64,000 nt of DNA from Fibrella forsythiae (lineage in GTDB: Bacteria; Bacteroidota; Bacteroidia; Cytophagales; Spirosomataceae). Position 1 is the first letter of the stretch, and each line of letters opens with the position of its first letter. The notes below the pieces were generated by a model that did no database searches, was not told where the DNA came from, and saw only the letters and a program-made list of their open reading frames with translations. The stretch spans positions 372,001 to 436,000 of the forward strand of contig NZ_JAFMYW010000003.1 in the NCBI RefSeq assembly GCF_017353175.1, given 5' to 3'. Shown in pieces: positions 51,998 to 61,251 of the stretch. The position numbers and the translations under genes were made by a program.

Positions 51998-52933
51998 ATG
52001 AAAAACCTACAGATAGCCCTCTTCCTGCTAATCAACGTCGCTGCCTTGAGCCAATCGACGCCCAAAGAAGCGTACCTGTTTTCGTATTTTAAAGATAACG
52101 GACAAGACGGCCTGCACCTGGCCTACAGCCTTGATGGCTACAGCTGGAAAGCCCTGAACAATGATAAATCATGGCTAACGCCTGTAATCGGAAACGCCAA
52201 ACTGATGCGCGATCCCTGCGTCATTCAGGGGCCTGATAAGACCTTCCATATGGTCTGGACGGTAAGCTGGAACGACAAAGGCATTGGCTACGCCAGTTCA
52301 AAAGACCTAATCCACTGGTCGGAGCAGCAGTTTGTGCCGGTGATGGCGCATGAACCAACGGCGTTGAATTGCTGGGCACCCGAAATCAAGTATGAGGCGG
52401 CCACCAAATCGTACATGATTTACTGGGCCACCACAATTCCCGGTCGATTCCCACAATCGGAAGGGGCGGGCGATGAGAAGTACAACCACCGTATGTATTA
52501 CGTGACCACGAAGGATTTCAAGACCTTTAGCGATACCAAAGTACTCTATGATAAAGGCTTCAATGTGATCGACGCGACGATCATTCAGGACAAGAAAGAG
52601 TACGTGATGTTCCTGAAAGACGAGACCAAAACGCCGCCACAGAAGAATATCCGCATCGCGCGCAGCAACACGCTGACGGGTGGCTACGCAGCGCCAACCG
52701 CCCCCATTACCGGCGACTATTGGGCAGAAGGCCCGACCGTCGCTAAAATCGATACCGTCTGGGTCGTCTACTTCGATAAATACACCAAACATACGATGGG
52801 CGCCGTGCAATCGACCGACCTCGTCAACTGGACCGATATTTCCGATAAAGTCAGTTTCCCGCAGGGCACCCGTCACGGCACCGCCTTCCGCGTACCGATG
52901 GCGGTATTGAACAAGTTGCTGGAAGTGAGGTAG
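51998..52933 (+). CDS. GH43-like five-bladed propeller glycoside hydrolase
   Basis: The 311-residue exported protein (signal ending AALSQS) has the five-bladed fold of clan GH-F. Recognisable parts are AYLFSYFKDNGQDGLHLAYS, LMRDPCVIQGPDKTFHMVWT with the aspartate of RDP, WAPEIKYEAATKSYMIYWA, and DYWAEGPTVAKID with the likely general-acid glutamate. Related proteins act on arabinan or galactan side chains, fitting a pectin locus. The first catalytic aspartate at the N terminus is not clear, so activity and exact subfamily are open. Confidence 0.78.
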   Translation: MKNLQIALFLLINVAALSQSTPKEAYLFSYFKDNGQDGLHLAYSLDGYSWKALNNDKSWLTPVIGNAKLMRDPCVIQGPDKTFHMVWTVSWNDKGIGYASSKDLIHWSEQQFVPVMAHEPTALNCWAPEIKYEAATKSYMIYWATTIPGRFPQSEGAGDEKYNHRMYYVTTKDFKTFSDTKVLYDKGFNVIDATIIQDKKEYVMFLKDETKTPPQKNIRIARSNTLTGGYAAPTAPITGDYWAEGPTVAKIDTVWVVYFDKYTKHTMGAVQSTDLVNWTDISDKVSFPQGTRHGTAFRVPMAVLNKLLEVR

Positions 52934-52946
52934 GTAATGAATTTGT

Positions 52947-53004
52947 GCTGTAGTGTATTGCTGACGCCTAGTCGAAGGACCATGTGTCAGCAATACACTA
53001 CAGC
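52947..53004. repeat. Inverted repeat before the DUF4450 gene
   Basis: gctgtagtgtattgctgac (52947-52965) pairs perfectly with gtcagcaatacactacagc (52986-53004). The words recur at 25362-25527, 28355-28370 and 51913-51926. Confidence 0.88.
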
Positions 53005-53047
53005 GCGAAGCGTCTATGCGTTAGCAGACATAAGACACCACTTAAAA

Positions 53048-56000
53048 ATGACTAACCACATCCCCCGCATTCTCTTTGGGCTGTTCGTATTCCTGCAACC
53101 CGCCTTTGCGCAGGAACTGTATCCGGTTAAGCTATCGGCTAATTTGTGGCATAATCAGCAGCGCGAACTTCGTTACCGACCCGATGGCACCGATTTCGTG
53201 ATCACGAACGGGAAACGGCTGTATACCCGCGCCCTCTACGGTACCAATACGGCGTTCCGGATCGAGGCGGGCGACCGGCCGGAGTTTGCCTTGTACATGC
53301 CCGGTATGGGTGGTACGCTGAAGCTGGGTCTGGTAGCCGATGGGCAAAGTAAATGGATGACCGATGCACAGACGATTATCGCGCGCTATCGGCCTGGTGC
53401 CATGCTCTACACGATCAGCGACCCACTGCTGGGCAGCGGGCAGTGCCAGTTGGAAATGCAGGCGCTGGCCGATGGCGAAGGGTTTGTTCTGAAAATGCGC
53501 TTCCGGAACGTACCTAAATCCGTTGCGCTGATCTGGGCCTTTGGCGGGGCAAGTGGCAAAAAATTCTCCCGCGATGGCGACATGGGACCCGACCCGGAAT
53601 CCAGCTTTTACCTGAAACCCGAGAACTGCAAAGACAACAGCTATGCCATTAGTTCAGGTACGTTCTCGCTGACTTACGGGACCGGCCTTCAGGTAGGGCC
53701 TGATGGGCGCTATTTTGTGGAAGACGCCAAGCAACCGGCCAAACCCGCCAAAGAGCAACGCCTCTCAGGTACGTTTCCGCCCGCATCGATCCTGAAACTA
53801 GCCGATGCTACGAAACTAGGGTCGCCGCTTGAACTGGAACAATCATCGCCCGAGAAGGCACCTGTATTGGTTGGTAAGCTGGCCATCGTGCCGGATACCG
53901 ACACGTACCTGACCATTTACAACCCTGCCACAAAAGCAGCCATCAGCCACATCGATGTACCTGACGTATTTCAGCTTGCTGAAACGAAGCGGGCACAACT
54001 GGCCGGGCGGGTGTTGGTGAACACGCCTGATCCGTACCTGAACACCGTTGGCGGGGCGTTGGCCGTTGCGTCTGACGCCGTCTGGGAATCGCCGTCGTAC
54101 ATGCACGGTGCCATTGGCTGGCGGATGCGGCTGAACGGCTGGCGCGGTCCCTACACTGCCGACCCGCTCGGCTGGCACGACCGCGCCCGAACCCACCTCT
54201 CGGCCTACGCCGAATCGCAGGTGACGAGCCCGGCGTCTGGGCCTATTGTGGCCGATACTGCCATGCACCTCTCGCGGAGCACCGAGAAGCTGGGCATCGG
54301 CATGTTTTCGAGTGGATACATCAGTCGCGACCCGAACGGAAAAAGCCTGCGGGCGCACCATTACGACATGAACCTGGTGTACATCGACGCGCTGCTCCGG
54401 CATTACCAGTGGACCGGCGATCTGGCGTTCATACGCGAAACCTGGCCTGTGCTGAAACGGCACCTTGCCTGGGAAACCCGCAACTTCGACCCCGACGGTG
54501 ATGGCCTGTACGACGCCTACGCGGCCATCTGGGCTAGCGATGCGTTGCAATACAGTGGGGGAGGGGTGACGCATACGTCGGCCTACAACTGCCTGGCGTA
54601 CAAAAAAGCGGCCGAAATTGCCCTGATGCTAGGTGAAGATCCGCTCCCGTTTCGGCGCGAATCGGAGAAGATCAGAAAGGCGATGAATGCGCTGTTGTGG
54701 TTGCCCGCGAAGGGGACCTACGGCGAATACAAAGACCTGCTCGGCAACCGACTCGTACACCCCGCCGCCGCTATCTGGACTATCTACCACAGCCTCGACT
54801 CCGACGTGCCCGACGCGTTTCAGGCCTGGCAAAGCGTGCGCTACATCGACACCGATATTCCGCACATTCCCGTTCGGGCAACCGGCCTCGACAACGGCAA
54901 TTACTACACGATTTCCACCACCAACTGGATGCCGTATACCTGGTCGCTGAACAACGTGGCGCTGGGTGAATCGATGCACACGGCGCTGGCCAATTGGCAG
55001 GCGGGACGTACCGACGAGGCCTTTAACCTCTTCAAAAGCGAAGTGCTGGCGTCGATGTATATGGGAGGAAGCCCCGGTAATATCGTTCAGATTTCGCACT
55101 ATGACGCCACCCGTGGTGAAGCCTACCGCGACTTCGCCGACCCGATCGGTATGTTTTCGCGGGCGCTGGTCGAAGGACTATTCGGTATTGTGCCCGACGC
55201 CCTGAACAAGACGTTGGCCATCCGCCCCGGCCTGCCCGCCGCCTGGAACTACGCATCCATAACCATTCCCGATCTATCGTTCGATTTCAGGCGCGAAAAC
55301 CGAACGGATACGTACCTGCTGCGCCCGAAGTTCCCGACGAAACTTAACCTGAAATTCCAGGTTATTGCGCAGGGGCAGCCGAAGCGGGTAACGGTCAACG
55401 GTAAACCGGTTGCCTGGGTCAACGTACCCGCATCGGTGGGGAAACCAGTGATCGAGATTGTCGCTCCATCTACCGATGAGTACCGGATCGAACTAACCTG
55501 GAACGGGGTAAAACCTGTCTTGCCAGCGCCGGAAAGAACGTATGTAACGGGCGGCAGCCTGTCTGCCCGCTTTGCTGGGGCGCAGGCGAGCGGGGCAAGG
55601 GTGGTCACAACGAAAGACCCGCAACAGGTGTTGAGCAACATTAAACTCACGACGCAGGGTGTTACTGCCCAGATAAAGGCCGTGCCGGGTACGTATACGG
55701 CTTTTATACAAGTACAGCAAGGTGCCTTAAACTGGTGGATGCCGCTCTGTTTCCGCGTCGATAAACCGGTGACGGTGTTACCGAACGAAGCCGATGTCAG
55801 CAGCCCGACATTCCGGTTGCAGAACAACACCGGGGTGGCGGTTCAGGCAGTGGTAAACGTCAACGGATTTAACACCACCCTGAACGTACCTGCCAGCAGC
55901 CCGTCAGATGCCATTACGGTGCCACAAAGCGAGCTGCTTCCCGGCACAAACCCAGTCCTGATCCGGCTTCCCAACGGCACCATCCTAACCGAACGCTTTG

Positions 56001-56743
56001 TTGACTGGACGGCGAAAGCGGACAAAAAGCTGGAAACCATTGAGCTGTCGCGCTATTATAACGACCGGGTGACGCAGATTTTCCGGAACAAATACCTGTC
56101 GCCTCGTCCGCAGGTGACCACGCTGCAACTGCCCTGGCAGGGAATCGGCGACTGGCCGCATCCGCTCGAAATGCATGAGATCGACGATAGTGGATTACGG
56201 AAGCTGGCAGGTGAGAAAAATCAGATCGTATTACCGCAGGGAATTCCGTTCAGCACGCCCGGCAGCGCTGGTACGAAGAACATTCTGTTTACCTCGCAGT
56301 GGGACAATTACCCCCGTCAGCAAACGATCCCGCTCACGGGAAAAGCAACGCACGCGTGGCTGCTCATGGCTGGCTCGACCAACCCCATGCAAAGTCAGTT
56401 TACCAACGGCGCGGTGGTCATCAGCTACACCGATGGCAGCAGCGACAGCCTGACCTTACGCAACCCCGAAACGTGGTGGCCCATCGAAAAAGAGTATTAC
56501 ACCGATGGTTTCGCTTTCTCCCTAAAAAAGCCCCGCCCGATCCGCGTCCATCTGAAAACAGGAGCGATCATTTCCGGCGAGGAATCGAAACAAAACTACA
56601 ATGGCCGAGCAATCGCCGGCGGTGCCGCCACCGTGCTTGACCTGCCGCTAAACCCATCGAAAATGCTGAAAAGCCTCACCCTGAAAACCATTGCCAACGA
56701 CGTTGTGATCGGCCTAATGAGCTTAACCCTGGCTAGAGATTAA
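53048..56743 (+). CDS. DUF4450 protein with six-hairpin glycosidase-like domain
   Basis: The ATG at 53048 gives 1231 residues with a signal peptide (LFGLFVFLQPAFAQ); the upstream open frame crosses the repeat. The first 330 residues are the beta-rich DUF4450 region (QQRELRYRPDGTDFVITNGK, YGTNTAFRIEAGDRPEFALY). An (alpha/alpha)6-barrel-like part follows at about 360-790 (GAIGWRMRLNGWRGPYTADP, RHYQWTGDLAFIRETWPVLK, DNGNYYTISTTNWMPYTWSL). The last 400 residues are beta-sandwich-like. Such proteins occur in pectin loci of Bacteroidota; the specificity is not known to me. Acidic catalytic residues cannot be assigned safely. Confidence 0.8.
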   Translation: MTNHIPRILFGLFVFLQPAFAQELYPVKLSANLWHNQQRELRYRPDGTDFVITNGKRLYTRALYGTNTAFRIEAGDRPEFALYMPGMGGTLKLGLVADGQSKWMTDAQTIIARYRPGAMLYTISDPLLGSGQCQLEMQALADGEGFVLKMRFRNVPKSVALIWAFGGASGKKFSRDGDMGPDPESSFYLKPENCKDNSYAISSGTFSLTYGTGLQVGPDGRYFVEDAKQPAKPAKEQRLSGTFPPASILKLADATKLGSPLELEQSSPEKAPVLVGKLAIVPDTDTYLTIYNPATKAAISHIDVPDVFQLAETKRAQLAGRVLVNTPDPYLNTVGGALAVASDAVWESPSYMHGAIGWRMRLNGWRGPYTADPLGWHDRARTHLSAYAESQVTSPASGPIVADTAMHLSRSTEKLGIGMFSSGYISRDPNGKSLRAHHYDMNLVYIDALLRHYQWTGDLAFIRETWPVLKRHLAWETRNFDPDGDGLYDAYAAIWASDALQYSGGGVTHTSAYNCLAYKKAAEIALMLGEDPLPFRRESEKIRKAMNALLWLPAKGTYGEYKDLLGNRLVHPAAAIWTIYHSLDSDVPDAFQAWQSVRYIDTDIPHIPVRATGLDNGNYYTISTTNWMPYTWSLNNVALGESMHTALANWQAGRTDEAFNLFKSEVLASMYMGGSPGNIVQISHYDATRGEAYRDFADPIGMFSRALVEGLFGIVPDALNKTLAIRPGLPAAWNYASITIPDLSFDFRRENRTDTYLLRPKFPTKLNLKFQVIAQGQPKRVTVNGKPVAWVNVPASVGKPVIEIVAPSTDEYRIELTWNGVKPVLPAPERTYVTGGSLSARFAGAQASGARVVTTKDPQQVLSNIKLTTQGVTAQIKAVPGTYTAFIQVQQGALNWWMPLCFRVDKPVTVLPNEADVSSPTFRLQNNTGVAVQAVVNVNGFNTTLNVPASSPSDAITVPQSELLPGTNPVLIRLPNGTILTERFVDWTAKADKKLETIELSRYYNDRVTQIFRNKYLSPRPQVTTLQLPWQGIGDWPHPLEMHEIDDSGLRKLAGEKNQIVLPQGIPFSTPGSAGTKNILFTSQWDNYPRQQTIPLTGKATHAWLLMAGSTNPMQSQFTNGAVVISYTDGSSDSLTLRNPETWWPIEKEYYTDGFAFSLKKPRPIRVHLKTGAIISGEESKQNYNGRAIAGGAATVLDLPLNPSKMLKSLTLKTIANDVVIGLMSLTLARD

Positions 56744-56805
56744 GCCGACAGCAGGAGACCGCAGGACGCTGTTTACTGCATTGATTTTGATCTTTCGACA
56801 TGCTT

Positions 56806-56834
56806 TTTGTCATCCCTCCTGCCGTCGGGATGAC
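56806..56834. repeat. Short inverted repeat before the GH105 gene
   Basis: ttgtcatccc (56806-56815) pairs with gggatgacaa (56827-56836); the interior tcctgccgtc is of the same family as the longer repeats at 58215 and 59725. Confidence 0.7.
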
Positions 56835-56850
56835 AAGAAAACAACCAACC

Positions 56851-58206
56851 ATGAAACAAACCTTCCTCTTCATAACTGCCATCGCCCTAACCAGCGGAGC
56901 CATAAATGCCCAGAACGCGCCTAAGGCCAACGATTCCACCACGCCACTGCACCTGCTGAAGCCCGATTATCCGGTGCCGTATGGCCAGCCAAAGGTAGAA
57001 GATGTAATGAAGGTGCTTGACCGCGTGTATACGTACCTGGACACCACCACGCCTGCCGAACTGGTGGATAAAACGACCGGGAAGACGATCACTGATCTGG
57101 GTACGTTCAACCCGAACGCGATTATCAAACCCGGCGATTACCGGCTGACCAGCTACGAATGGGGCGTCACCTATGCCGGTATGCTGCTGGCCAGCGAAGC
57201 CACCGGCAACCCACGCTATGCCGAATACACCAGCAAGCGGCTGGCATTTCTGGTCGGGGTAATACCGTATTTCAGGAATCAGGTGACCACAGACCCAACG
57301 GCCAACACACCGCTCCGGCCTATGCTGGCCCCCCACGCGCTCGATGATGCGGGGGCTATGGCGGCGGCTATGATCAAGCTGGCCAGGACGGGGAGAGTCA
57401 AAACTGATTTCAGGCCGCAGATTGATACGTACCTGAACTACATCACCAAAAAAGAGCACCGGCTGGCCGATGGTACGCTGGCCCGCAACCGGCCGCAGCC
57501 CAACACGCTCTGGCTCGACGATCTGTTTATGAGCGTACCTGCCCTGGCGCAGATGGGCAAGCTGACGGGTGAGAAGCAGTATTACGATGAGGCCGTGAAG
57601 CAGGTGCTGCAATTCTCGAAACGCATGTTCAACAAAGAAAAAGGCCTGTACATGCATGGCTGGGTCGAGGGCATGAGCGTTCACCCCGAATTTCACTGGG
57701 CGCGCGCCAACGGCTGGGGGCTGATGACGACCGTCGAACTGCTGGAGGTACTGCCCGACAATCATCCCGGTCGCCCGGCGCTGCTTGATCTGCTGCGTGC
57801 CCACGTTCGCGGACTGGCGGCTTGTCAATCGGGTTCTGGTTTCTGGCATCAACTGCTCGACCGGACCGATTCGTATCTGGAAACCTCAGCCACGGCGATC
57901 TACACCTATTCAATCGCCCGTGCCATCAATCGCGGCTGGGTAGATCCGCTGGCGTACGCCCCCATGACCCTGCTCGCCTGGAACGCCGTATCGACCAAAG
58001 TAACCAACGGCGGTCAGGTGGAAGGCACCTGCGTCGGCACCGGCATGGGCTTCGACCCCGCGTTCTACTACCATCGCCCCATCAATATCTACGCCGCCCA
58101 CAGCTACGGCCCGGTGTTGCTGGCCGGTGCCGAAGTGATCAACCTGCTGAAGAAAAAAACATTTGAAATCAACGATAGCTCCCTGCAACTGACGGAGAAG
58201 CGGTAG
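56851..58206 (+). CDS. GH105 unsaturated rhamnogalacturonyl/galacturonyl hydrolase
   Basis: The ATG at 56851 gives 451 residues with signal peptide (TAIALTSGAINAQ). It is an (alpha/alpha)6-barrel enzyme of the YteR/YesR type, which removes the unsaturated uronic acid left at the non-reducing end by lyases. Motifs: TLWLDDLFMSVPALAQMGKL with the catalytic-type aspartate, HGWVEGMSVHPEFHWARANGWG, and SGFWHQLLDRTDSYLETSAT. The product is probably periplasmic. It fits directly downstream of PL11 and PL22 action in the same locus. Confidence 0.9.
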   Translation: MKQTFLFITAIALTSGAINAQNAPKANDSTTPLHLLKPDYPVPYGQPKVEDVMKVLDRVYTYLDTTTPAELVDKTTGKTITDLGTFNPNAIIKPGDYRLTSYEWGVTYAGMLLASEATGNPRYAEYTSKRLAFLVGVIPYFRNQVTTDPTANTPLRPMLAPHALDDAGAMAAAMIKLARTGRVKTDFRPQIDTYLNYITKKEHRLADGTLARNRPQPNTLWLDDLFMSVPALAQMGKLTGEKQYYDEAVKQVLQFSKRMFNKEKGLYMHGWVEGMSVHPEFHWARANGWGLMTTVELLEVLPDNHPGRPALLDLLRAHVRGLAACQSGSGFWHQLLDRTDSYLETSATAIYTYSIARAINRGWVDPLAYAPMTLLAWNAVSTKVTNGGQVEGTCVGTGMGFDPAFYYHRPINIYAAHSYGPVLLAGAEVINLLKKKTFEINDSSLQLTEKR

Positions 58207-58214
58207 GGAAATTT

Positions 58215-58320
58215 CTTGTCATCCCGACCGGTCCGCCGGTGCGGGCAGGAAGTATCCTGTGTTTTCTTGACGATTTAAGTCGATAACCCTCGAGACCCCT
58301 CCTGCTTCCGGGATGATAAA
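58215..58320. repeat. Inverted repeat between GH105 and CE12 genes
   Basis: cttgtcatcccga and ggcaggaag (58214-58253) face tcctgcttccgggatgataaaag (58299-58321). Pairing is imperfect. Same family as 59725-59828. Confidence 0.75.
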
Positions 58321-58379
58321 AGCGTTACTTAATCTAAAAACGGCGTTCCAACTGCCTTATCGCTTGCCTATGCCAACGC

Positions 58380-59723
58380 ATGAAAAAACGATTCATAACC
58401 ACCAGCCTGTATTGCCTTACAGTGGCAGCGGCTCTTGCACAGGCACCAGCTAGCTACAAGTTTGATTTTGGGTCGGGGAAGGTGGCGAAGGGCTATACTG
58501 CCGTGTTGCCAACTACGCACTACACGAAGGAACTAGGCTACGGGTTCACGACCGAAGCGCAGCTTACCGCCGTTGATCGGGGGCAATCCAGCCGGGTTGG
58601 CCGAAACGCGCTGACCGACGACTACTGCACCAGCGACAAACCGTTTTACTTCACAGTCGACGTACCTGAGGGCAATTACGACGTGACTGTTACGCTGGGC
58701 GACAAAGCTGGTGAATCGGCGACGATGGTGCGGGCCGAGTCGCGGCGGCTGATGACCGGGCAGATCGTAACGAAAGCCGGGCAGTTCGAGACGCGGACGT
58801 TTACGGTAAACGTGCGAACACCGAAAATCAATGATCAGCAGAACGTTCGGCTGAAACCACGCGAACGGGGTTACCTGAACTGGGATAACCAACTGACGCT
58901 GGAATTCAACGGACCCAGTCCGAAAGTATGTGCCGTGGAAATCAGTCGGAACGACAAAACCACAACTGTTTTTCTGGCGGGAAACTCCACCGTTGTTGAT
59001 CAGGATCGGGAGCCTTGGGCCGCCTGGGGGCAGATGATTCCGCGCTTCTTCAAAGCGCGTAAAGTAGCCATTGCCAACCATGCCGAATCGGGCGAGGCGT
59101 TGAAGAGTTTCGTAAGCGAAAAGCGGCTCGACAAGATCATGAGCCTGATGAAACCCGGCGATTACCTGTTCATCGAATTTGCCCATAACGACCAGAAACA
59201 GGGCAGTGCGCATGTAGAGCCGTTTACGACTTACAAAGAGCAGGTGAAACTATATATCAGCGAAGCCCGCAAAAAAGGCGGCATTCCGGTGCTGGTCACC
59301 TCGATGCACCGCCGCAGCTTCGACTCAACCGGCCACATCACCAATACCCTCGGCGATTACCCCGAAGCCATGCGCCAGACCGCCCGCGACGAAAACGTGG
59401 CGCTGATCGACCTGAACGCAATGAGCAAAACGATGTACGAAAGCTGGGGCCCCGAAACGTCGCTCAAAGCGTTTGTTCATTACCCAGCCAACTCGTTCCC
59501 CGGCCAGACCGAGGCGTTGAAAGATAATACCCATTTCAGCACCTACGGGGCCTACGAAATCGCCCGCTGCATAGCCGAAGGAATCAAGGCGAACGTACCT
59601 GAGCTGGCTAAATCGCTGCTGACCGATCTGGGTACGTTCGACCCCGCCCAGCCCGACCCGCTGGCCACCTGGAACTGGCCACTAAGCCCGATGATCACCG
59701 CCGTTAAACCGGATGGGAATTGA
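58380..59723 (+). CDS. CE12-type rhamnogalacturonan acetylesterase (SGNH) with N-terminal beta domain
   Basis: The 447-residue exported protein begins with a galactose-binding-like domain (YKFDFGSGKVAKGY to about residue 185). An SGNH hydrolase domain follows: block I FLAGNSTVVDQ with the nucleophilic serine (GNST instead of the usual GDST), block III FIEFAHNDQK, and the late DNTHFSTYGAYEIAR with the Asp-x-x-His pair. Such enzymes remove acetyl groups from rhamnogalacturonan so that PL11 can act. A second CE12 gene lies at the end of the window. Confidence 0.88.
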   Translation: MKKRFITTSLYCLTVAAALAQAPASYKFDFGSGKVAKGYTAVLPTTHYTKELGYGFTTEAQLTAVDRGQSSRVGRNALTDDYCTSDKPFYFTVDVPEGNYDVTVTLGDKAGESATMVRAESRRLMTGQIVTKAGQFETRTFTVNVRTPKINDQQNVRLKPRERGYLNWDNQLTLEFNGPSPKVCAVEISRNDKTTTVFLAGNSTVVDQDREPWAAWGQMIPRFFKARKVAIANHAESGEALKSFVSEKRLDKIMSLMKPGDYLFIEFAHNDQKQGSAHVEPFTTYKEQVKLYISEARKKGGIPVLVTSMHRRSFDSTGHITNTLGDYPEAMRQTARDENVALIDLNAMSKTMYESWGPETSLKAFVHYPANSFPGQTEALKDNTHFSTYGAYEIARCIAEGIKANVPELAKSLLTDLGTFDPAQPDPLATWNWPLSPMITAVKPDGN

Positions 59724-59724
59724 T

Positions 59725-59828
59725 TTTTTTTATCCCGACGGAAGGAGAGATCGTGGCGTTCCTCCTGAAAGCGCTTAGCACTATTGAATAGAACGCTACG
59801 ATCCCTCCTTCCGTCGGGATGACAAAAA
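59725..59828. repeat. Inverted repeat between CE12 and sulfatase genes
   Basis: ttttttatcccgacggaagg...cgtggcgtt (59725-59760) pairs with aacgctacgatccctccttc...gggatgacaaaaa (59792-59828), about 35 bases with a few mismatches. It starts two bases after the esterase stop and could terminate or stabilise that transcript. Confidence 0.88.
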
Positions 59829-59865
59829 GCGGGGCCTTATACTCCCCTCGAAAGGGAAAACGTCC

Positions 59866-61251
59866 ATGAAAAAATACCTCCTCTTTCTCCTGCTCACCCT
59901 CTGCATCGCGGCTGTTCGGTTTCAACCGGTTGAGAAAAAGCCGAACGTTGTCTTTATTCTGGCCGATGATATGGGGTATGGTGATTTGGGTTGCTTCGGT
60001 CAAAAGCAGATTCAAACGCCGAACATCGACCAGATGGCGAAGGAGGGCATGTGCTTCACCCAGGCCTATGCCGGTACGTCGGTTTGCTCGCCGTCGCGGA
60101 GTTCGCTGATGACGGGGCAGCATACCGGGCATACGTACATTCGGGGGAACTACGGTCCGAATCGTAGCCGCGTGTCGTACCCTGACAGCATTTTCACGAT
60201 GGCCGAGCTGTTTAAGGCACAGGGGTACGCAACGGGTATTTTCGGCAAGTGGGGGCTGGGCACCAAAGGCTCCAGCGGGACGCCCAACAAACAGGGATTT
60301 GATGAATTTGCGGGCTATCTCGACCAGAACCACGCCCACGATTACTATACCGACCACCTCGACGTGAACGAGTCGGTAGTGCAACTGCCTGAAAACAGCG
60401 GCGGTAAAAAAGGCGTCTACACCGCCGACTGGTGCTTCGAAAAACTGAAAGCCTTTGTTCAGGGGCATACCGAACAACCGTTCTTCATCTTCTTCGCTAC
60501 TACGCTGCCGCACGACAAATACCAGCTCGCCGTGAAGTCGCAATACGCCGGTAAAGACTGGCCCGAAGGCGCAAAAATCTACGCCTCCATGGTGACGCAC
60601 CTCGATCAGCAGGTAGGCGAGTTACGGAAATTGCTAACCCAACTGAAGCTCGACGACAACACGCTGATCGTCTTCACCAGCGACAACGGCCCCGCTACGT
60701 TGGCCGCCAGCGGACCCGACAGCCCCGCCTTCGACGCGGCGTTTTTCAACAGTTCGGGTGGCCTGCGCGGCATCAAGCGCGAGATGTATGAGGGCGGACT
60801 ACGTGAGCCAATGATCGTTAGCTGGCCGAACCATGTCAAACCAGGCACCACTAACACGAACCCGGTCGCCTTCTGGGATTTCATGCCCACGTTTGCGGCG
60901 CTAACCGGCTACAAAAAGCCGATAACTACTGATGGCGTGTCTATACTTCCGCTGCTGACCGGCGGTAAAATGGCGGCTATATCCGGTCGGCCGTTGTATT
61001 GGGAGTTTCACCTCGAAGACAGCAAGGTGGGCGACATGAAACAGGCCGTGCGCTGGAACAACTGGAAAGCCGTTCGCAATAGCGTCAGCCAGCCCGTCGA
61101 GTTGTACGACCTGAGCCGCGATGGACAGGAAAAGACCAACCGGGCGGCTACGGAGACAAAACTGGTGCAGCAACTAACTATCCTGATGCAGCAGGCGCAC
61201 CGCGAGTCGACCTACTGGCCGGTACCTGGCGCACAAACAATGCAACGATGA
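59866..61251 (+). CDS. S1-type sulfatase
   Basis: The 461-residue exported enzyme (signal MKKYLLFLLLTLCIAAV) starts its domain with KPNVVFILADDMGYGDLGCF, carrying the two calcium-binding aspartates. The formylglycine motif is Cys74-Ser-Pro-Ser-Arg in TSVCSPSRSSLMTGQHTG, to be oxidised by a maturase encoded elsewhere. FGKWGLG and FTSDNGP supply further active-site residues. Its presence between pectin enzymes suggests a sulfated pectic or algal-like polysaccharide among the substrates. Its stop overlaps the PL11 start by four bases. Confidence 0.93.
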   Translation: MKKYLLFLLLTLCIAAVRFQPVEKKPNVVFILADDMGYGDLGCFGQKQIQTPNIDQMAKEGMCFTQAYAGTSVCSPSRSSLMTGQHTGHTYIRGNYGPNRSRVSYPDSIFTMAELFKAQGYATGIFGKWGLGTKGSSGTPNKQGFDEFAGYLDQNHAHDYYTDHLDVNESVVQLPENSGGKKGVYTADWCFEKLKAFVQGHTEQPFFIFFATTLPHDKYQLAVKSQYAGKDWPEGAKIYASMVTHLDQQVGELRKLLTQLKLDDNTLIVFTSDNGPATLAASGPDSPAFDAAFFNSSGGLRGIKREMYEGGLREPMIVSWPNHVKPGTTNTNPVAFWDFMPTFAALTGYKKPITTDGVSILPLLTGGKMAAISGRPLYWEFHLEDSKVGDMKQAVRWNNWKAVRNSVSQPVELYDLSRDGQEKTNRAATETKLVQQLTILMQQAHRESTYWPVPGAQTMQR

